From Rhodococcus sp. ARC_M6 (GTDB taxonomy: Bacteria; Actinomycetota; Actinomycetes; Mycobacteriales; Mycobacteriaceae): DNA of 64,000 bases. The position numbers were made by a program, and so were the translations under genes. The stretch's first letter is position 1, and each line of letters begins with the position of its first letter. The notes under the pieces are model-generated. The model was not told the DNA's origin. It ran no database searches and was given only the letters and a program-made list of their open reading frames with translations. Where the stretch lies: NCBI RefSeq assembly GCF_022810305.1, contig NZ_JALGQH010000004.1, forward strand, positions 266,690 through 330,689. The letters run 5' to 3'. Shown in pieces: positions 26,512 through 36,860 of this stretch.

Positions 26512-27336
26512 GTGCACAGTCTTGACGTAATCGATCAGTGGCCGGTCGACCATGCGGTAGCGGTCGTCCTCTCGGGAAAGAATTCCGACGAGGGCGGCCG
26601 CTTTCCTGCGTTCCACGGCGATCAGCACCGAGTATTCCCCTTGGCGTCGGTGACAAAACCGTTGTGTGCGTACGCAATTCTTGTTGCCGTCGAAGAAGGT
26701 GCAGTCGAGCTTGATCAGCCGGCGGGTCCCGAAGGTTCCACCGTTCGCCATCTGCTGGCGCACGCGTCGGGGTTGGCTTTCGGGGAGCGGAAGGTCCAGG
26801 CGCCCGTCGCATCGAAGCGCATCTATTCGAGTGCGGGGTTCGAGGTGCTCGCAGAGTTGATCGAGAGCGAGACGGCGATACCTTTTGCCGACTATCTGGC
26901 CGAGGCAGTCTTCGAACCGTTGCAGATGACCACGGCAGAATTAGTGGGACCGGCGGGGCACGGAGCCCAGGCGTCGGCCGAGGATCTGTCGAAGTTCGCT
27001 GCAGAGCTACTCGCTCCGACGCTGATTTCGACGCAGACGCACAAAGCGGCGACTTCGGTGCAGTTTCCTGGCCTGAACGGAATTTTGCCGGGATACGGCT
27101 CCCAGCGTCCCAACGACTGGGGTTTGGGTTTCGAGATTCGAGGTCACAAGAATCCGCACTGGACCGGTCTGGCGAATTCCGAGGCCACGTACGGTCACTT
27201 CGGTCAGTCGGGAACTTTCCTGTGGGTGGATCCGAGTATCGACCTGGCGTGCGTCGTTCTTACCGATCGACCATTCGGAGACTGGGCCAAGCCGTTATGG
27301 ACCGAAGTGTCCGATCGCGTAATAGCGGGGAAATAG
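26512..27336 (+). CDS. Serine hydrolase of the beta-lactamase superfamily
   Basis: A 274-residue protein with the SxxK motif in FPLASVTKPLCAY, YSSAG as the second element and HFGQSGT as the third. There is no signal peptide. Compared with the 425-residue hydrolase at 1242-2519 it is short and close to the minimal domain. Start GTG 26512, 37 nt after adh, so co-transcription is plausible. Substrate unknown; esterase or peptidase activity is more likely than beta-lactam hydrolysis. Confidence 0.87.
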   Translation: MHSLDVIDQWPVDHAVAVVLSGKNSDEGGRFPAFHGDQHRVFPLASVTKPLCAYAILVAVEEGAVELDQPAGPEGSTVRHLLAHASGLAFGERKVQAPVASKRIYSSAGFEVLAELIESETAIPFADYLAEAVFEPLQMTTAELVGPAGHGAQASAEDLSKFAAELLAPTLISTQTHKAATSVQFPGLNGILPGYGSQRPNDWGLGFEIRGHKNPHWTGLANSEATYGHFGQSGTFLWVDPSIDLACVVLTDRPFGDWAKPLWTEVSDRVIAGK

Positions 27337-27474
27337 CAGACAAATAGGGAACAATTTTCTCTCGTTTCACTAGCGCAACATGGGCATCACAGGCACACTG
27401 TTCAATCGAGCCTGCTTCACAAACTCGGCAGAGGTCGTTGGGGAAGACGTCCCTCGTCGAAGCAGGAGGCTCGT

Positions 27475-27981
27475 GTGCAACCGAATCACCTCGCGGATCT
27501 GACGGCTGGTGTGGTCTACATCCACTCGTCACCCGCTGCGTTATGCCCGCACGTGGATTGGGCCTTGTCCGCCACGTTGGCAAGTCCTGCCAAGTTGAGG
27601 TGGACTTCTCAGCCGGCAGACAACGGACTGCTTCGTGCAACAACGGATTGGTCCGGTCCCGTCGGAACCGGTGCCAGACTGGTTGATTCGCTGCGCGTGT
27701 GGCCGATGCTCAGATTCGAGGTCACCGAGGACGCCAGCAGCGGGGTGGACGGCGAACGCTACAGCCATGTACCTGGGCTTGGGCTGTGGCGTGGGTCCAC
27801 CAGTGCAAACGGTGATGTGATGGTCGGTGAGATGCGACTGAGATCCATCATGAAAGCGGGCGGCGACATCGTGGCCGAGATCGATCGCGCGATGGGCGCG
27901 CCCTGGGATGAAGAGTTGGAACCGTACCGAAGCTCCGGTGAGGGCGCAGAGGTGATGTGGCTACACCGTCGAGTGAGCTGA
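27475..27981 (+). CDS. DUF3145 family protein
   Basis: A 168-residue actinobacterial protein with the family pattern TAGVVYIHSSPAALCPHVDW and ADNGLLRATTDWSGPVGTGA. The GTG start at 27475 has AGGAGG 5 nt upstream. There are no membrane segments or catalytic signatures that I can name. It sits convergent with the FAS-II operon, separated by a strong palindromic terminator. Function unknown. Confidence 0.85.
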   Translation: MQPNHLADLTAGVVYIHSSPAALCPHVDWALSATLASPAKLRWTSQPADNGLLRATTDWSGPVGTGARLVDSLRVWPMLRFEVTEDASSGVDGERYSHVPGLGLWRGSTSANGDVMVGEMRLRSIMKAGGDIVAEIDRAMGAPWDEELEPYRSSGEGAEVMWLHRRVS

Positions 27982-27986
27982 TGTGA

Positions 27987-28028
27987 ACGTGGAGGGCGGG
28001 CCGCTGATCAGCGGCCCGCCCTCCACGT
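27987..28028. terminator. 42-nt perfect palindrome, bidirectional terminator
   Basis: From ACGTGGAGGGCGGGCCGCTGA the sequence continues into its exact reverse complement, with no unpaired loop base. It lies between the stop of the DUF3145 gene and the stop of accD6 (28032). TTTCTC follows on the plus strand; the minus strand has TTCACA. Confidence 0.85.
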
Positions 28029-28031
28029 TTC

Positions 28032-29465
28032 TCACAACGGAATGTTCTTGTGGCTTCCACGTACGTTCGGTGCGGCAGCAAGAGCCGCCGTGACAATGCT
28101 GCGAGTCTTGGCGGGATCGATTTCTCGATCGACCACACCGATTTCGACGGCCCGATCCACGCCACCGGCAATGGCTTCGTGCTCGGCTGCGAGTCGATCG
28201 TGCAAGGTCTCACGCTCGTCGTCGGGTGTGGCGGCCAGGGCACGCTTGTGCAGGATCCCCACAGCGGCCTTGGCTCCCATGACAGCAACTTCGGAATTCG
28301 GCCACGCAAACACGGCGGTTGCGCCGAGTGCGCGGGAATTCATCGCGATGTAAGCGCCGCCGTAGATCTTTCGGGTGACCACAGTGACGCGGGGAACTGT
28401 GGCTTCAGCGAAGGCGTGCAATAGTTTTGCGCCGCGTCGGACAACGCCTTCCCATTCCATCGACACACCCGGCAGGTAGCCCGGGACATCGACGACAACC
28501 ACCAGCGGAACTCCGAATGCGTTGCACAAGCGTACGAACCGCGCCGACTTCTCAGCACTCTCGGAATTGAGGCATCCGCCCAGACGCAGCGGATTGTTGG
28601 CGATGACGCCGACAGTGCGGCCGGCCATCCGGCCGAATCCGGTCACGATGCTGCGTGCGTAATTACCTTGCAGCTCTTCGAAACTCGACTCACCCTCGAC
28701 GTTGTCGAGTAGTTCGTGGACGATCGGGCGCACGTCGTAGGCGCGTTTCGCCGACGCCGGCATCATGGCCCGCAGATCGGAATCGCCGAGTTCGGCAGCA
28801 CGCTGATCGAACGTGCCCTGCTCACAAAGCATGGAGACGAGTCGTCGGGCACGGTGTAGAGCGTCGGACTCGTCGTGTGCGGCGATGTGTGCGACACCGG
28901 ACTTCTTGGTGTGGGTGTCGGGTCCGCCGAGTGAGACCATGTCGACCTGTTCGCCGGTGACGCTGCGTACGACGTCGGGGCCGGTGACAAAAACTCGACC
29001 TTCGGGCGCCATGATGACGACGTCGGTCAACGCCGGACCGTAGGCGGCTCCGCCGGCGGCAAAGCCCAGAACTACAGAGATTTGGGGGATCAGGCCCGAC
29101 GCGCGGACCATCGCCTCGAAAACAAGTCCGACGGCATGGAGGGCTTCGACGCCCTCGGCCAGACGGGCGCCACCGGAATGCCAGAGGCCCACGATGGGAG
29201 TCTGCTCGTCGATGGCGGTATTGATCGCGCTGACAAGATGTTTGCATCCATCGACGCCCATAGCGCCGCCCATGACGGTGGCATCCGAGCAGTAAGCGAT
29301 AGTGCGAATACCGTCGATCATCCCGGATGCCGCGAGGACACCGGATTTGTCACGGGGGTGGAGAGGAACGGTAGTTCCCGGATCGAACAGATTCTCCAGG
29401 CGCGCAAGGGGATCGCGTGGGTCTGTCGACGATTCGGACTTTGTCACGGGGGCCAGAATGGTCAT
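28032..29465 (-). CDS. accD6: Acyl-CoA carboxylase carboxyltransferase beta subunit AccD6
   Basis: A 477-residue carboxyltransferase: crotonase-like halves with GAYIAMNSRALGA and GYLPGVSMEWEGVVRRGA, and oxyanion-forming glycines in GGAAYGPAL. With a biotinylated AccA3 subunit it makes malonyl-CoA for FAS-II. I chose ATG 29465 because GGAGG precedes it; 29480 would add five residues with no site. Last gene of fabD-acpM-kasA-accD6, 103 nt after kasA. Confidence 0.92.
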   Translation of the reverse strand: MTILAPVTKSESSTDPRDPLARLENLFDPGTTVPLHPRDKSGVLAASGMIDGIRTIAYCSDATVMGGAMGVDGCKHLVSAINTAIDEQTPIVGLWHSGGARLAEGVEALHAVGLVFEAMVRASGLIPQISVVLGFAAGGAAYGPALTDVVIMAPEGRVFVTGPDVVRSVTGEQVDMVSLGGPDTHTKKSGVAHIAAHDESDALHRARRLVSMLCEQGTFDQRAAELGDSDLRAMMPASAKRAYDVRPIVHELLDNVEGESSFEELQGNYARSIVTGFGRMAGRTVGVIANNPLRLGGCLNSESAEKSARFVRLCNAFGVPLVVVVDVPGYLPGVSMEWEGVVRRGAKLLHAFAEATVPRVTVVTRKIYGGAYIAMNSRALGATAVFAWPNSEVAVMGAKAAVGILHKRALAATPDDERETLHDRLAAEHEAIAGGVDRAVEIGVVDREIDPAKTRSIVTAALAAAPNVRGSHKNIPL

Positions 29466-29568
29466 CGCGTCCTCCTTCAATTACGTGCCTTCGGGTTAAT
29501 TGCCGATCGGTGTGCCCGCGGGCGACGCTGTGATCGTGGCGTCACCCGCGGACAGGTGCAACGACTGG

Positions 29569-30819
29569 CTATGCCCGGCCGAAAGCGAGCGCAACATTGT
29601 GCCCACCGAAACCGAACGAGTTGTTCAGTGCGAAATCGAAGCTGCCGGTTCGGGCTTCGCCCTTGACGACATCGAGATCGATTTCTGGATCCTGGTTGTC
29701 GAGATTGAGCGTCGGCGGAATGATTCCGTCGCGCACAGCCAGAACCGTCAGGACAGATTCGAGAGCGCCGACAGCGCCGATCGAGTGTCCCAGCGCGGAT
29801 TTCGGTCCGTACACCGCAGCGTGATTGCCCACTGCGGAATTGATTGCCGCAGCCTCTGCGATGTCGCCGATCGGCGTCGCAGTGGCGTGAGCATTGATGT
29901 GCTTGATATCCGACTTCGTCAGACCCGCCATCTCGATCGCGCGAGTCATCGCTCGCGCCGCGCCCAGCCCTTCGGGATGTGGTGCCACGATGTGATAGCC
30001 GTCGGAAGTGATTCCGGAGCCCAACAGGCGAGCATGAATCGTAGCTCCACGTGCCTTGGCATGTTCCTCGGTTTCGAGGATCATGAGAGCGCCGGCTTCT
30101 CCGAACACAAAACCGTCGCGGTCCTTGTCGAAAGGACGTGAAGCCGCAGTCGGGTTCTCGTTGTTGGTGCTCATCGCGCGCATCATGGCAAAGCTCGCGA
30201 TGGGCACGGCGTCGATGAAACTCTCGACACCGCCGGCCACCACCATGTCCACGTCACCCATGACCAGCATGCGGTGAGCGTGAGCGATGGCTTCGGAACC
30301 GGACGAGCAGGCGGAGACGGGAGTGATGACGCCGCCGCGAGCGCCGAGTTCGAGGCCCACTGTCGCAGCCGGTCCGTTAGGCATGACCATCTGCACCGAG
30401 AACGGGGACACCTTTCGGTAGCCTCCGCTTCGGAGCTTGTCGACCGCGTCGATCAGCGTGTCGCCGCCGCCGAGTCCGGTGCCGATAACAACCGCGAGGC
30501 GGTCCTTGTCGACCTCGGGACTACCGGCGTTGCTCCACGCTGTGCGGCCGAGGGTGAGCGCGAGGCGCTCGACCCAGCTCATCCGTCGGATTTCAACTCG
30601 CGAGAGGCCCTCGTCCGGTGAAACTTTGAGGTGCCCGCCGATGCGAATCGGAAGATCGAATTCTTCGATGAACGGATCGTCGAGGACTCCGATGCCGCTT
30701 TCGCCGGCGAGCAGTGCCTTCCACGTGCCATCCACATCACCAGCCACCGACGTCGAAGTCGCGAGGCTCGTGACTACGATGTCGGGAAATTTCCCCCTGC
30801 GGGTAGAAGCGGAAGTCAC
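29569..30819 (-). CDS. kasA: Beta-ketoacyl-ACP synthase KasA (FAS-II)
   Basis: A 416-residue KAS I/II enzyme with the catalytic Cys in [16 protein letters not shown], His in [16 protein letters not shown] [13 protein letters not shown], and the second His in [13 protein letters not shown]. It elongates acyl-AcpM chains toward meromycolate. The frame is open far upstream across acpM, but the real start is GTG 30819, 7 nt after the acpM stop, giving exactly the length I recall for mycobacterial KasA. Only one kas gene is present, whereas M. tuberculosis has kasA and kasB side by side. Confidence 0.94.
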   Translation of the reverse strand: MTSASTRRGKFPDIVVTSLATSTSVAGDVDGTWKALLAGESGIGVLDDPFIEEFDLPIRIGGHLKVSPDEGLSRVEIRRMSWVERLALTLGRTAWSNAGSPEVDKDRLAVVIGTGLGGGDTLIDAVDKLRSGGYRKVSPFSVQMVMPNGPAATVGLELGARGGVITPVSACSSGSEAIAHAHRMLVMGDVDMVVAGGVESFIDAVPIASFAMMRAMSTNNENPTAASRPFDKDRDGFVFGEAGALMILETEEHAKARGATIHARLLGSGITSDGYHIVAPHPEGLGAARAMTRAIEMAGLTKSDIKHINAHATATPIGDIAEAAAINSAVGNHAAVYGPKSALGHSIGAVGALESVLTVLAVRDGIIPPTLNLDNQDPEIDLDVVKGEARTGSFDFALNNSFGFGGHNVALAFGRA

Positions 30820-30826
30820 GGTCGGC

Positions 30827-31102
30827 TCACTCTGCGTTCTTGGCTTCGGCGCCTTCGGCTTCGAGCTTCTGAATGTAGGCAACGATGTCGCCGACGGTGC
30901 GCAGGCCTGCAAGATCCTCATCCGGAACCTTGACGCCGTACTTGTCTTCGGTCTGGACAGCGATCTCGACCATGGACAGGGAATCAATATCGAGGTCGTC
31001 CACGAAGGACTTGTCAGCGGTGACCTCGGAAGGCTCGATACCGGTGACCTCCTCGACGATCTGGCCGAGTTCCGCGATGATTTCTTCCTGAGTGTGGGCC
31101 AC
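30827..31102 (-). CDS. acpM: Acyl carrier protein AcpM
   Basis: A 91-residue acidic protein; the phosphopantetheine site is the serine of [13 protein letters not shown]. The C-terminus extends past the four-helix core ([12 protein letters not shown]), shorter than the tail of mycobacterial AcpM. It carries the growing meromycolate chain. Start GTG 31102 with AAGGGAGCC upstream. Confidence 0.95.
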   Translation of the reverse strand: MAHTQEEIIAELGQIVEEVTGIEPSEVTADKSFVDDLDIDSLSMVEIAVQTEDKYGVKVPDEDLAGLRTVGDIVAYIQKLEAEGAEAKNAE

Positions 31103-31183
31103 TGGTGTGGCTCCCTTCTTGATCGATTGAGGTAGTGCGCCACGTTCAGCGTTAGGCAGCTGAACGTGGGTGGAGCGCTCGGA

Positions 31184-32092
31184 CTACGGCTGTCCGGGCA
31201 GTTCGGAGATATCCTCCGGGTTCTTGAGGGCCAACGTCGGCGTGCCACGCATTTCACGCTTGGCGATACCGACGAGGGCTCCAGCAGGCGGCAACTCCAC
31301 GACCAGGGTGACTTCGGCAGACCGCAGCGATGCGGAGCAGAGTTCCCAGCGGACGGGGCGGGTTACCTGAGCAGCAAGTTTGGCAAGTGCATCGGCACCG
31401 GAGGTGACCGGCAATCCGTCCGAATTGGAGAGCAAAGTCCTTATCGGATCGGAAGGCGTGACCTTGGCGGCAGCGGCTGCGACTGCGTCCTGAGCCGGAG
31501 CCATGAACCGCGTGTGGAACGCGCCGGCGACGGGAAGCGCGCGCACCCGAGCTTTGGCGGGCGCGTTGGCCGCGAGTTCTGCCAGTGCAGTGAGAAGACC
31601 TGCTGCGACGATCTGACCAGCGGCATTGCGGTTGGCTGCCTCCAGGCCGAGTTCCTCGATGCGTGCCAGAACTTCAGCTTCGTCGCCGCCGAGAACGGCT
31701 GACATACCCGTCGGTTCGAGGGCGCAGGCCTTGGCCATCTCGGCACCGCGAACGGCAGCGAGTGCGACGGCATCGTCAGCGGAGATGACGCCGGCGATAG
31801 CGGCTGCGGCGAGTTCGCCCACGGAGTGGCCGGCTGCGATCACATCGGAGCCGAGCAGGCCCCGTGATTCGATTTCCTCGTAGGCGAGGAGGGCAGCTGC
31901 AACGACGAGCGGCTGAGTGACCGACGTATCGGTGATCTCCTCGGCTGTTGCGGTAGTGCCGAGGCGGACGAGGTCCAAGCCCGCGGCTTTCGACCACAGT
32001 TCAAGACGGTCTTGCGCGCCGGGCAGCGTCAACCATGGGCTGAGCATGCCGGGTGTCTGAGAGCCCTGTCCTGGGGCGAGCAACGAAATCAC
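31184..32092 (-). CDS. fabD: Malonyl-CoA:ACP transacylase
   Basis: A 302-residue acyltransferase: [13 protein letters not shown] at the N-terminus, the active-site serine in [13 protein letters not shown] and the histidine in [12 protein letters not shown]. It loads malonyl onto AcpM for KasA. First gene of the FAS-II operon; start GTG 32092. The 142-nt upstream region contains an inverted repeat that may bind the PucR-type regulator encoded next. Confidence 0.95.
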   Translation of the reverse strand: MISLLAPGQGSQTPGMLSPWLTLPGAQDRLELWSKAAGLDLVRLGTTATAEEITDTSVTQPLVVAAALLAYEEIESRGLLGSDVIAAGHSVGELAAAAIAGVISADDAVALAAVRGAEMAKACALEPTGMSAVLGGDEAEVLARIEELGLEAANRNAAGQIVAAGLLTALAELAANAPAKARVRALPVAGAFHTRFMAPAQDAVAAAAAKVTPSDPIRTLLSNSDGLPVTSGADALAKLAAQVTRPVRWELCSASLRSAEVTLVVELPPAGALVGIAKREMRGTPTLALKNPEDISELPGQP

Positions 32093-32157
32093 TTACTAAG
32101 AGAACACTGCGCGGAGCCGCCTGCGAGATGTCGGTCGCGATGAACTCTGCTGGCACG

Positions 32158-32178
32158 TTTTGTAGGTTTCCCACAAAT
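32158..32178. promoter_or_regulatory. Inverted repeat upstream of fabD (candidate MabR operator)
   Basis: TTTTGT-N9-ACAAAT, arms matching 5 of 6, lies 66-86 nt before the fabD start and downstream of the regulator gene. Mycobacterial MabR controls the fasII promoter, so this is the obvious site here. Confidence 0.5.
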
Positions 32179-32234
32179 TCCCACGTCGCGGTCCGCCATC
32201 GGAATTGGACGCCGAAGAGTTACATCCCGGTTCG

Positions 32235-33578
32235 TCACACTGTGAAGGTTGTGACCGGAGTTACCAATTTGTCCACTTTGTTGTCGATTTGCGTCAATCG
32301 GCCCACGGTAGCTGCTATACGCAATACGTATGCATCGCGCGGATTTGTAGGATCCCGACCGGTCACCTCGGTAATTCTTTTGAGTCGATACCGAACGGTA
32401 TTTGGATGAACAAACAGCTGACGTGCGCAAGTCTCAACCGCACCTCCACAGTCGAGATAGGTGTCCAAAGTGTCGGTCAAGACGGTGCCGCTCGCAGCTA
32501 AAGGCGTGACGAGATGATCCTGCAGGGCATCGACCGCGGCCTGGTCGCCCAACAGTGCGCGTTCGGGCAGTAGCTCCGTCGCAAACACGGGGCGTGGAGC
32601 ACCCCGCCACCCGGCGACAGCCTTGATTCCGGCCAGCGCCTCGGACGCACTGAAATGTGCAGCGCTCAACGTCGGTGTGGTCGGGCCGATCACGACAGGT
32701 CCGTCGGCGAAGTTCTTCAACAGATCCTGAATAAATTCACTCTCTTCGGATTTACTGCTGACGTCGCCACTGACAATCATCACGAGGCGACTGCCCTGAA
32801 CGACAGCGAGCACCGCGCGACCATGAGTTGCGGCAGTGGAGTGAACATTTCCAGCGACCGATACCCGTTCATCCGGCGGCGGCGACCCGACAATGACGGT
32901 GGCAGGAGCTGTTGCGTCCCAATTGAGAGTTGCTGCTCGCGAAAGCATGTCCGAACCGGTATCGCCCCGGACAACGGCGTCGACGACCAACGCTTCCAAT
33001 CGGGTATCCAGAGCGCCACGAGATTCGGCAGCGCTCGCGTACACGGTCGCAGCCGCGAATCCGAGCTCGCGGCCGTATCTCAGGACAGCTTCCGTCAAAG
33101 CAATGAGTTGCTGGTCGTTGCGGGCGAGCGCCGGCAGCCACTTCTCGAAGAATTCCATCGCGACTCGGACCATGTCGACGGTCTGCCGCAGAGTGAGGCG
33201 GCGTGCCAAATCCTGGGGGATGACGGGAAAGGACTCGTACCCGAAGCTGATCTCCGAATCCAACTGCTTGAGCCACTCCAGGAAATTTACCACCGACGTT
33301 TGCACCAGCAACTGAACATCGGCGCGCTGGGATGCGTCGAGACTGTCGAAGAATGGAAGTTCCTCTTCCATCACCGTCACAGCCTCGGTGGCCAGACGGC
33401 CGGAAAACTGCTTGACGCGGCGCAGCAATGCGTCCGGCAGTGGATCACGAACTTGGCGACGCTTGGACAGCGAAGCCTGCAAACCGGAAGTAGACGGACG
33501 AATTCTCCGTACCCCGACTTCAGGCACGCCGGCTTCGGCTGCTGCGACTCCAGATTTAGGGGAATCAGGTTCGTGCAT
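32235..33578 (-). CDS. mabR: PucR/CdaR-type regulator, likely MabR (FAS-II regulator)
   Basis: A 447-residue protein. The N-terminal two thirds are a regulatory domain (LLRRVKQFSGRLATEAVTVM ...), the centre has a GGDEF-like CdaR region, and residues 385-440 form the PucR helix-turn-helix (CARQLFVHPNTVRYRLKRIT). It sits directly upstream of fabD on the same strand, as MabR does in mycobacteria, where it binds the fasII promoter and responds to acyl-CoA. The specific name rests on position and family. Confidence 0.87.
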   Translation of the reverse strand: MHEPDSPKSGVAAAEAGVPEVGVRRIRPSTSGLQASLSKRRQVRDPLPDALLRRVKQFSGRLATEAVTVMEEELPFFDSLDASQRADVQLLVQTSVVNFLEWLKQLDSEISFGYESFPVIPQDLARRLTLRQTVDMVRVAMEFFEKWLPALARNDQQLIALTEAVLRYGRELGFAAATVYASAAESRGALDTRLEALVVDAVVRGDTGSDMLSRAATLNWDATAPATVIVGSPPPDERVSVAGNVHSTAATHGRAVLAVVQGSRLVMIVSGDVSSKSEESEFIQDLLKNFADGPVVIGPTTPTLSAAHFSASEALAGIKAVAGWRGAPRPVFATELLPERALLGDQAAVDALQDHLVTPLAASGTVLTDTLDTYLDCGGAVETCARQLFVHPNTVRYRLKRITEVTGRDPTNPRDAYVLRIAATVGRLTQIDNKVDKLVTPVTTFTV

Positions 33579-33675
33579 GCTGCAAAACTTACGCCCATCG
33601 CTGTGGATGTCGCGAGGCTGTAGATGCCTCGAGGAAACCCGCAGCGATGGGCGCTGGTAGTTCGAGCGGTGAAAC

Positions 33676-36531
33676 TTACGCGCTACCGGTGTCCCCGGTC
33701 TGCTCGGGTGCAGCGTTCACGTCGTCGATGCGGTAACGCGCCGCAGCCTCCACGGCCTGGGTGCGATCGATCGAGCCTTCCTTCGCCAGTCCGTTCAGAA
33801 CTGCGACGGTGATGGACTCGGCATCGACATTGAAGAAACGACGAGCCGCGGTGCGTGTATCCGAGAAACCGAAGCCGTCGGTGCCGAGCGTGGTGAAGTC
33901 GCCCGGTACCCACTGGCGGATCTGATCGGGAACTGCCCGCATCCAGTCGGATGCAGCCACAAGGGGGCCCTGCGCCGCTGACAACGCGGTGGTGACAAAG
34001 GGAACCGGTGCGTCCTCGGCCGGGTTGAGCAAAGCCTGACGCTCGCACTCGACACCCTCGCGGCGCAATTCGCCCCACGACGTGACCGACCAGATATCTG
34101 CGGAGACACCCCACTCGTCGGCCAGCATCTGCTGAGCCCGCAGACCTTCCGGCATTGCCACGCCGGAAACCAAGATCTGAGCCTTCGGACCTGCCGAGTC
34201 GGAGGTCTTGTAGAGGTAGATGCCCTTGAGCAGACCCTCGACATCCAAACCGGCAGGTTCGGCCGGCTGAACATACGGCTCGTTGTAGATGGTCAGGTAG
34301 TAGAAGATGTTCTCGCCGCCGAAACCGGCCACGCCTTCCGTACCGCCGTACATACGACGCAGACCGTCCTTGACGATGTGAGCGAGCTCGTAGGAGAACG
34401 CCGCGTCGTAGGTGACCGCTGCCGGGTTGGTCGACGCCAGGAGAAGCGAGTGACCGTCGGCGTGCTGCAAACCTTCACCGGTCAACGTGGTTCGGCCGGC
34501 TGTTGCGCCGAGAACGAATCCGCGAGCCATCTGGTCGGCAGCTGCCCACAGGCCGTCGCCGGTGCGCTGGAAACCGAACATCGAGTAGAAGATGTACAGC
34601 GGGATCATCGGCTCACCGTGCGTGGCATACGACGTGCCGACCGCGGTGAACGACGCCGTCGAACCCGCTTCGTTGATGCCCTCGTGCAGGATCTGACCGA
34701 CCGAGCTTTCCTTGTAGGCAAGCATCAGGTCGGCGTCGACGGACGTGTAGAGCTGTCCGTTGCGGTTGTAGATCTTGAGCGACGGGAACCACGAGTCCAT
34801 ACCGAACGTGCGGGCCTCGTCGGGGATGATCGGCACGATGCGCTTGCCGATCTCCTTGTCGCGCAGCAGTTCCTTGAGGATGCGGACGATGGCCATGGTG
34901 GTGGCCACTTGCTGCTTACCCGAGCCCTTGCGGATGACGTCGTACGTCTTGTCGTCGGGCAGCTTGAGCGGAGCGGCGTCCGTATTACGGGACGGCAGGA
35001 ATCCGCCCAGAGCCTTACGACGAGCCAGCATGTACTGGATTTCCGGTGAGTCGTTACCGGGGTGGTAGTACGGAGGCAGGTACGGGTCCGCTTCGAGTTG
35101 TGCGTCCGTGATCGGCATACGGGTGGAGTCGCGGAAATCCTTGAGATCCTGCAACGTCAGCTTCTTCATCTGGTGCGTCGCATTGCGCGCCTCGAAGCCC
35201 TTGCCCAGCGTGTAGCCCTTGATGGTGTGCGCAAGGATGACCGTCGGCTGACCCTTGTGGGCCATGGCAGCGGCGTAGGCGGCGTGAACCTTGCGGTAAT
35301 CGTGGCCACCGCGCTTGAGGTTCCAGATTTCCTGATCGGTCAGGTCCTTGACCAGATCCTTCGTGCGCGGATCGCGACCGAAGAAGTGATCACGAACGAA
35401 CGCGCCGTCGTTGGCCTTGTACGTCTGGAAATCGCCGTCCGGTGTCACGTTCATCAGATTGACGAGCGCACCGTCCTTGTCGGCGTGCAGCAGTGAATCC
35501 CACTCGCGTCCCCAGACGACCTTGATGACATTCCAGCCGGCGCCGCGGAAGAACGACTCCAACTCCTGGATGATCTTGCCGTTACCGCGCACCGGTCCGT
35601 CGAGGCGCTGCAGGTTGCAGTTGACGACGAACGTCAGGTTGTCGAGGCCTTCGGTGGCCGCCACATGAGCGAGACCGCGTGACTCCGGCTCGTCCATCTC
35701 GCCGTCGCCGAGGAATGCCCAGACATGCTGATCGGTGGTGTCTTTGATGCCGCGATCATTCAGGTAATGGTTGTATCGCGCCTGGTAGATAGCATTCATC
35801 GGGCCCAAGCCCATGGATACCGTCGGGAACTCCCAGAAATCGGGGAGCAAACGCGGATGCGGGTACGAGGGGAGTCCGCCGCCGAAATCAGCGTGGCTCT
35901 TCTCCTGACGGAACCCGTCCATCTGCTCGGCCGGGATGCGGCCCTCGAGGAATGCGCGGGCGTAGATGCCGGGGGAGGCGTGACCCTGAATGAAGATGTG
36001 GTCGCCGCCGCCCGGGTGTTCCTTGCCGCGGAAGAAGTGGTTGAAGCCGACCTCGTACAGCGCCGCGGAGGACGCGTAAGTCGAGATGTGGCCGCCGACG
36101 CCGACGCCCGGACGCTGCGCGCGGTGCACCATGATGGCGGCATTCCAGCGGATCATGGCGCGGTAACGACGCTCCACATCCTCGTCACCGGGGAACCAGG
36201 GCTCGTTCTCGGTGGGGATGGTGTTGACGTAGTCGGTCGATGTCAGCGCAGGCAGTGCAACATGCTTCTCGCCGGCGCGTTCGAGCATCCGCAGCATCAG
36301 ATAGCGGGCGCGGGTGGGGCCGGACCGGTCCAGGAGTCCGTCGAACGACTCGAGCCATTCGGTGGTCTCGTCGGGGTCGATATCCGGAAGGTACGACGCA
36401 ACGCCTTCACGGATGACGCGTACTCGGCCATCCGTTCCGGGCGTGGGATTGGGTGACGGTGACCCCGCCACTCCCGTTCCGCCGGATTCGGCGTTGGGCT
36501 GCGACGCGGGACCCTGGATCAGGTCAGACAA
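33676..36531 (-). CDS. aceE: Pyruvate dehydrogenase E1 component, homodimeric
   Basis: A 951-residue E1. The ThDP motif is [10 protein letters not shown]...[32 protein letters not shown] and the C-terminal [11 protein letters not shown] complete the AceE pattern. It decarboxylates pyruvate and transfers acetyl to the E2 lipoyl domain. The start is TTG 36531, supported by GAGGAG exactly 6 nt upstream; an N-terminal extension of about 35 residues (Pro/Gly/Ser-rich) precedes the conserved domain. Genes for E2 and E3 are not in the window. Confidence 0.96.
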   Translation of the reverse strand: MSDLIQGPASQPNAESGGTGVAGSPSPNPTPGTDGRVRVIREGVASYLPDIDPDETTEWLESFDGLLDRSGPTRARYLMLRMLERAGEKHVALPALTSTDYVNTIPTENEPWFPGDEDVERRYRAMIRWNAAIMVHRAQRPGVGVGGHISTYASSAALYEVGFNHFFRGKEHPGGGDHIFIQGHASPGIYARAFLEGRIPAEQMDGFRQEKSHADFGGGLPSYPHPRLLPDFWEFPTVSMGLGPMNAIYQARYNHYLNDRGIKDTTDQHVWAFLGDGEMDEPESRGLAHVAATEGLDNLTFVVNCNLQRLDGPVRGNGKIIQELESFFRGAGWNVIKVVWGREWDSLLHADKDGALVNLMNVTPDGDFQTYKANDGAFVRDHFFGRDPRTKDLVKDLTDQEIWNLKRGGHDYRKVHAAYAAAMAHKGQPTVILAHTIKGYTLGKGFEARNATHQMKKLTLQDLKDFRDSTRMPITDAQLEADPYLPPYYHPGNDSPEIQYMLARRKALGGFLPSRNTDAAPLKLPDDKTYDVIRKGSGKQQVATTMAIVRILKELLRDKEIGKRIVPIIPDEARTFGMDSWFPSLKIYNRNGQLYTSVDADLMLAYKESSVGQILHEGINEAGSTASFTAVGTSYATHGEPMIPLYIFYSMFGFQRTGDGLWAAADQMARGFVLGATAGRTTLTGEGLQHADGHSLLLASTNPAAVTYDAAFSYELAHIVKDGLRRMYGGTEGVAGFGGENIFYYLTIYNEPYVQPAEPAGLDVEGLLKGIYLYKTSDSAGPKAQILVSGVAMPEGLRAQQMLADEWGVSADIWSVTSWGELRREGVECERQALLNPAEDAPVPFVTTALSAAQGPLVAASDWMRAVPDQIRQWVPGDFTTLGTDGFGFSDTRTAARRFFNVDAESITVAVLNGLAKEGSIDRTQAVEAAARYRIDDVNAAPEQTGDTGSA

Positions 36532-36860
36532 CGTTTGCTCCTCATTGGGTTTGGGGACGCATGGTTGGGCGTCCTCTGCAGGTGATCGAGACCTTGTTAG
36601 GCCCGATCCACTTCCATGATGAATATGGCGCGTACCTCAATCTTTCACCATCCCGGTCGGCCCGGCACACTGTGGCCCTGGTTACCGTCGGGTAGCCTTT
36701 TTCAGTTCGGCGCCCGTCGGCGATCGTTGCCGGTGGCGACAGGGAGGGTGGGCCCTCGCGAGTTGCTGCCATTGCGGTTTGTCGGCGACAGTGTTTGTGG
36801 CGCCAGTGATTGGTGGCGCCAGTGGTTTTGGCGGCAGTGAATTTCTAGGGGAGGCGGATC
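36532..36860. other. Divergent promoter region between aceE and a lipoprotein gene
   Basis: No gene seen. It must contain the promoters of aceE (minus) and the lipoprotein (plus). Near 36797-36840 a short motif TGGCGCCAGTG occurs twice with a third degraded copy (TGGCGGCAGTG), spaced about 15 nt. Confidence 0.6.

Noticed and set aside
30820..31257. N-terminal extension of kasA across acpM
   Set aside because: The frame is open only by chance; acpM is a clear gene there and kasA has a proper start 7 nt after it.
32655..33623. 322-codon plus-strand frame opposite mabR
   Set aside because: Shadow of a convincing PucR-type gene; the translation has no recognisable domain.
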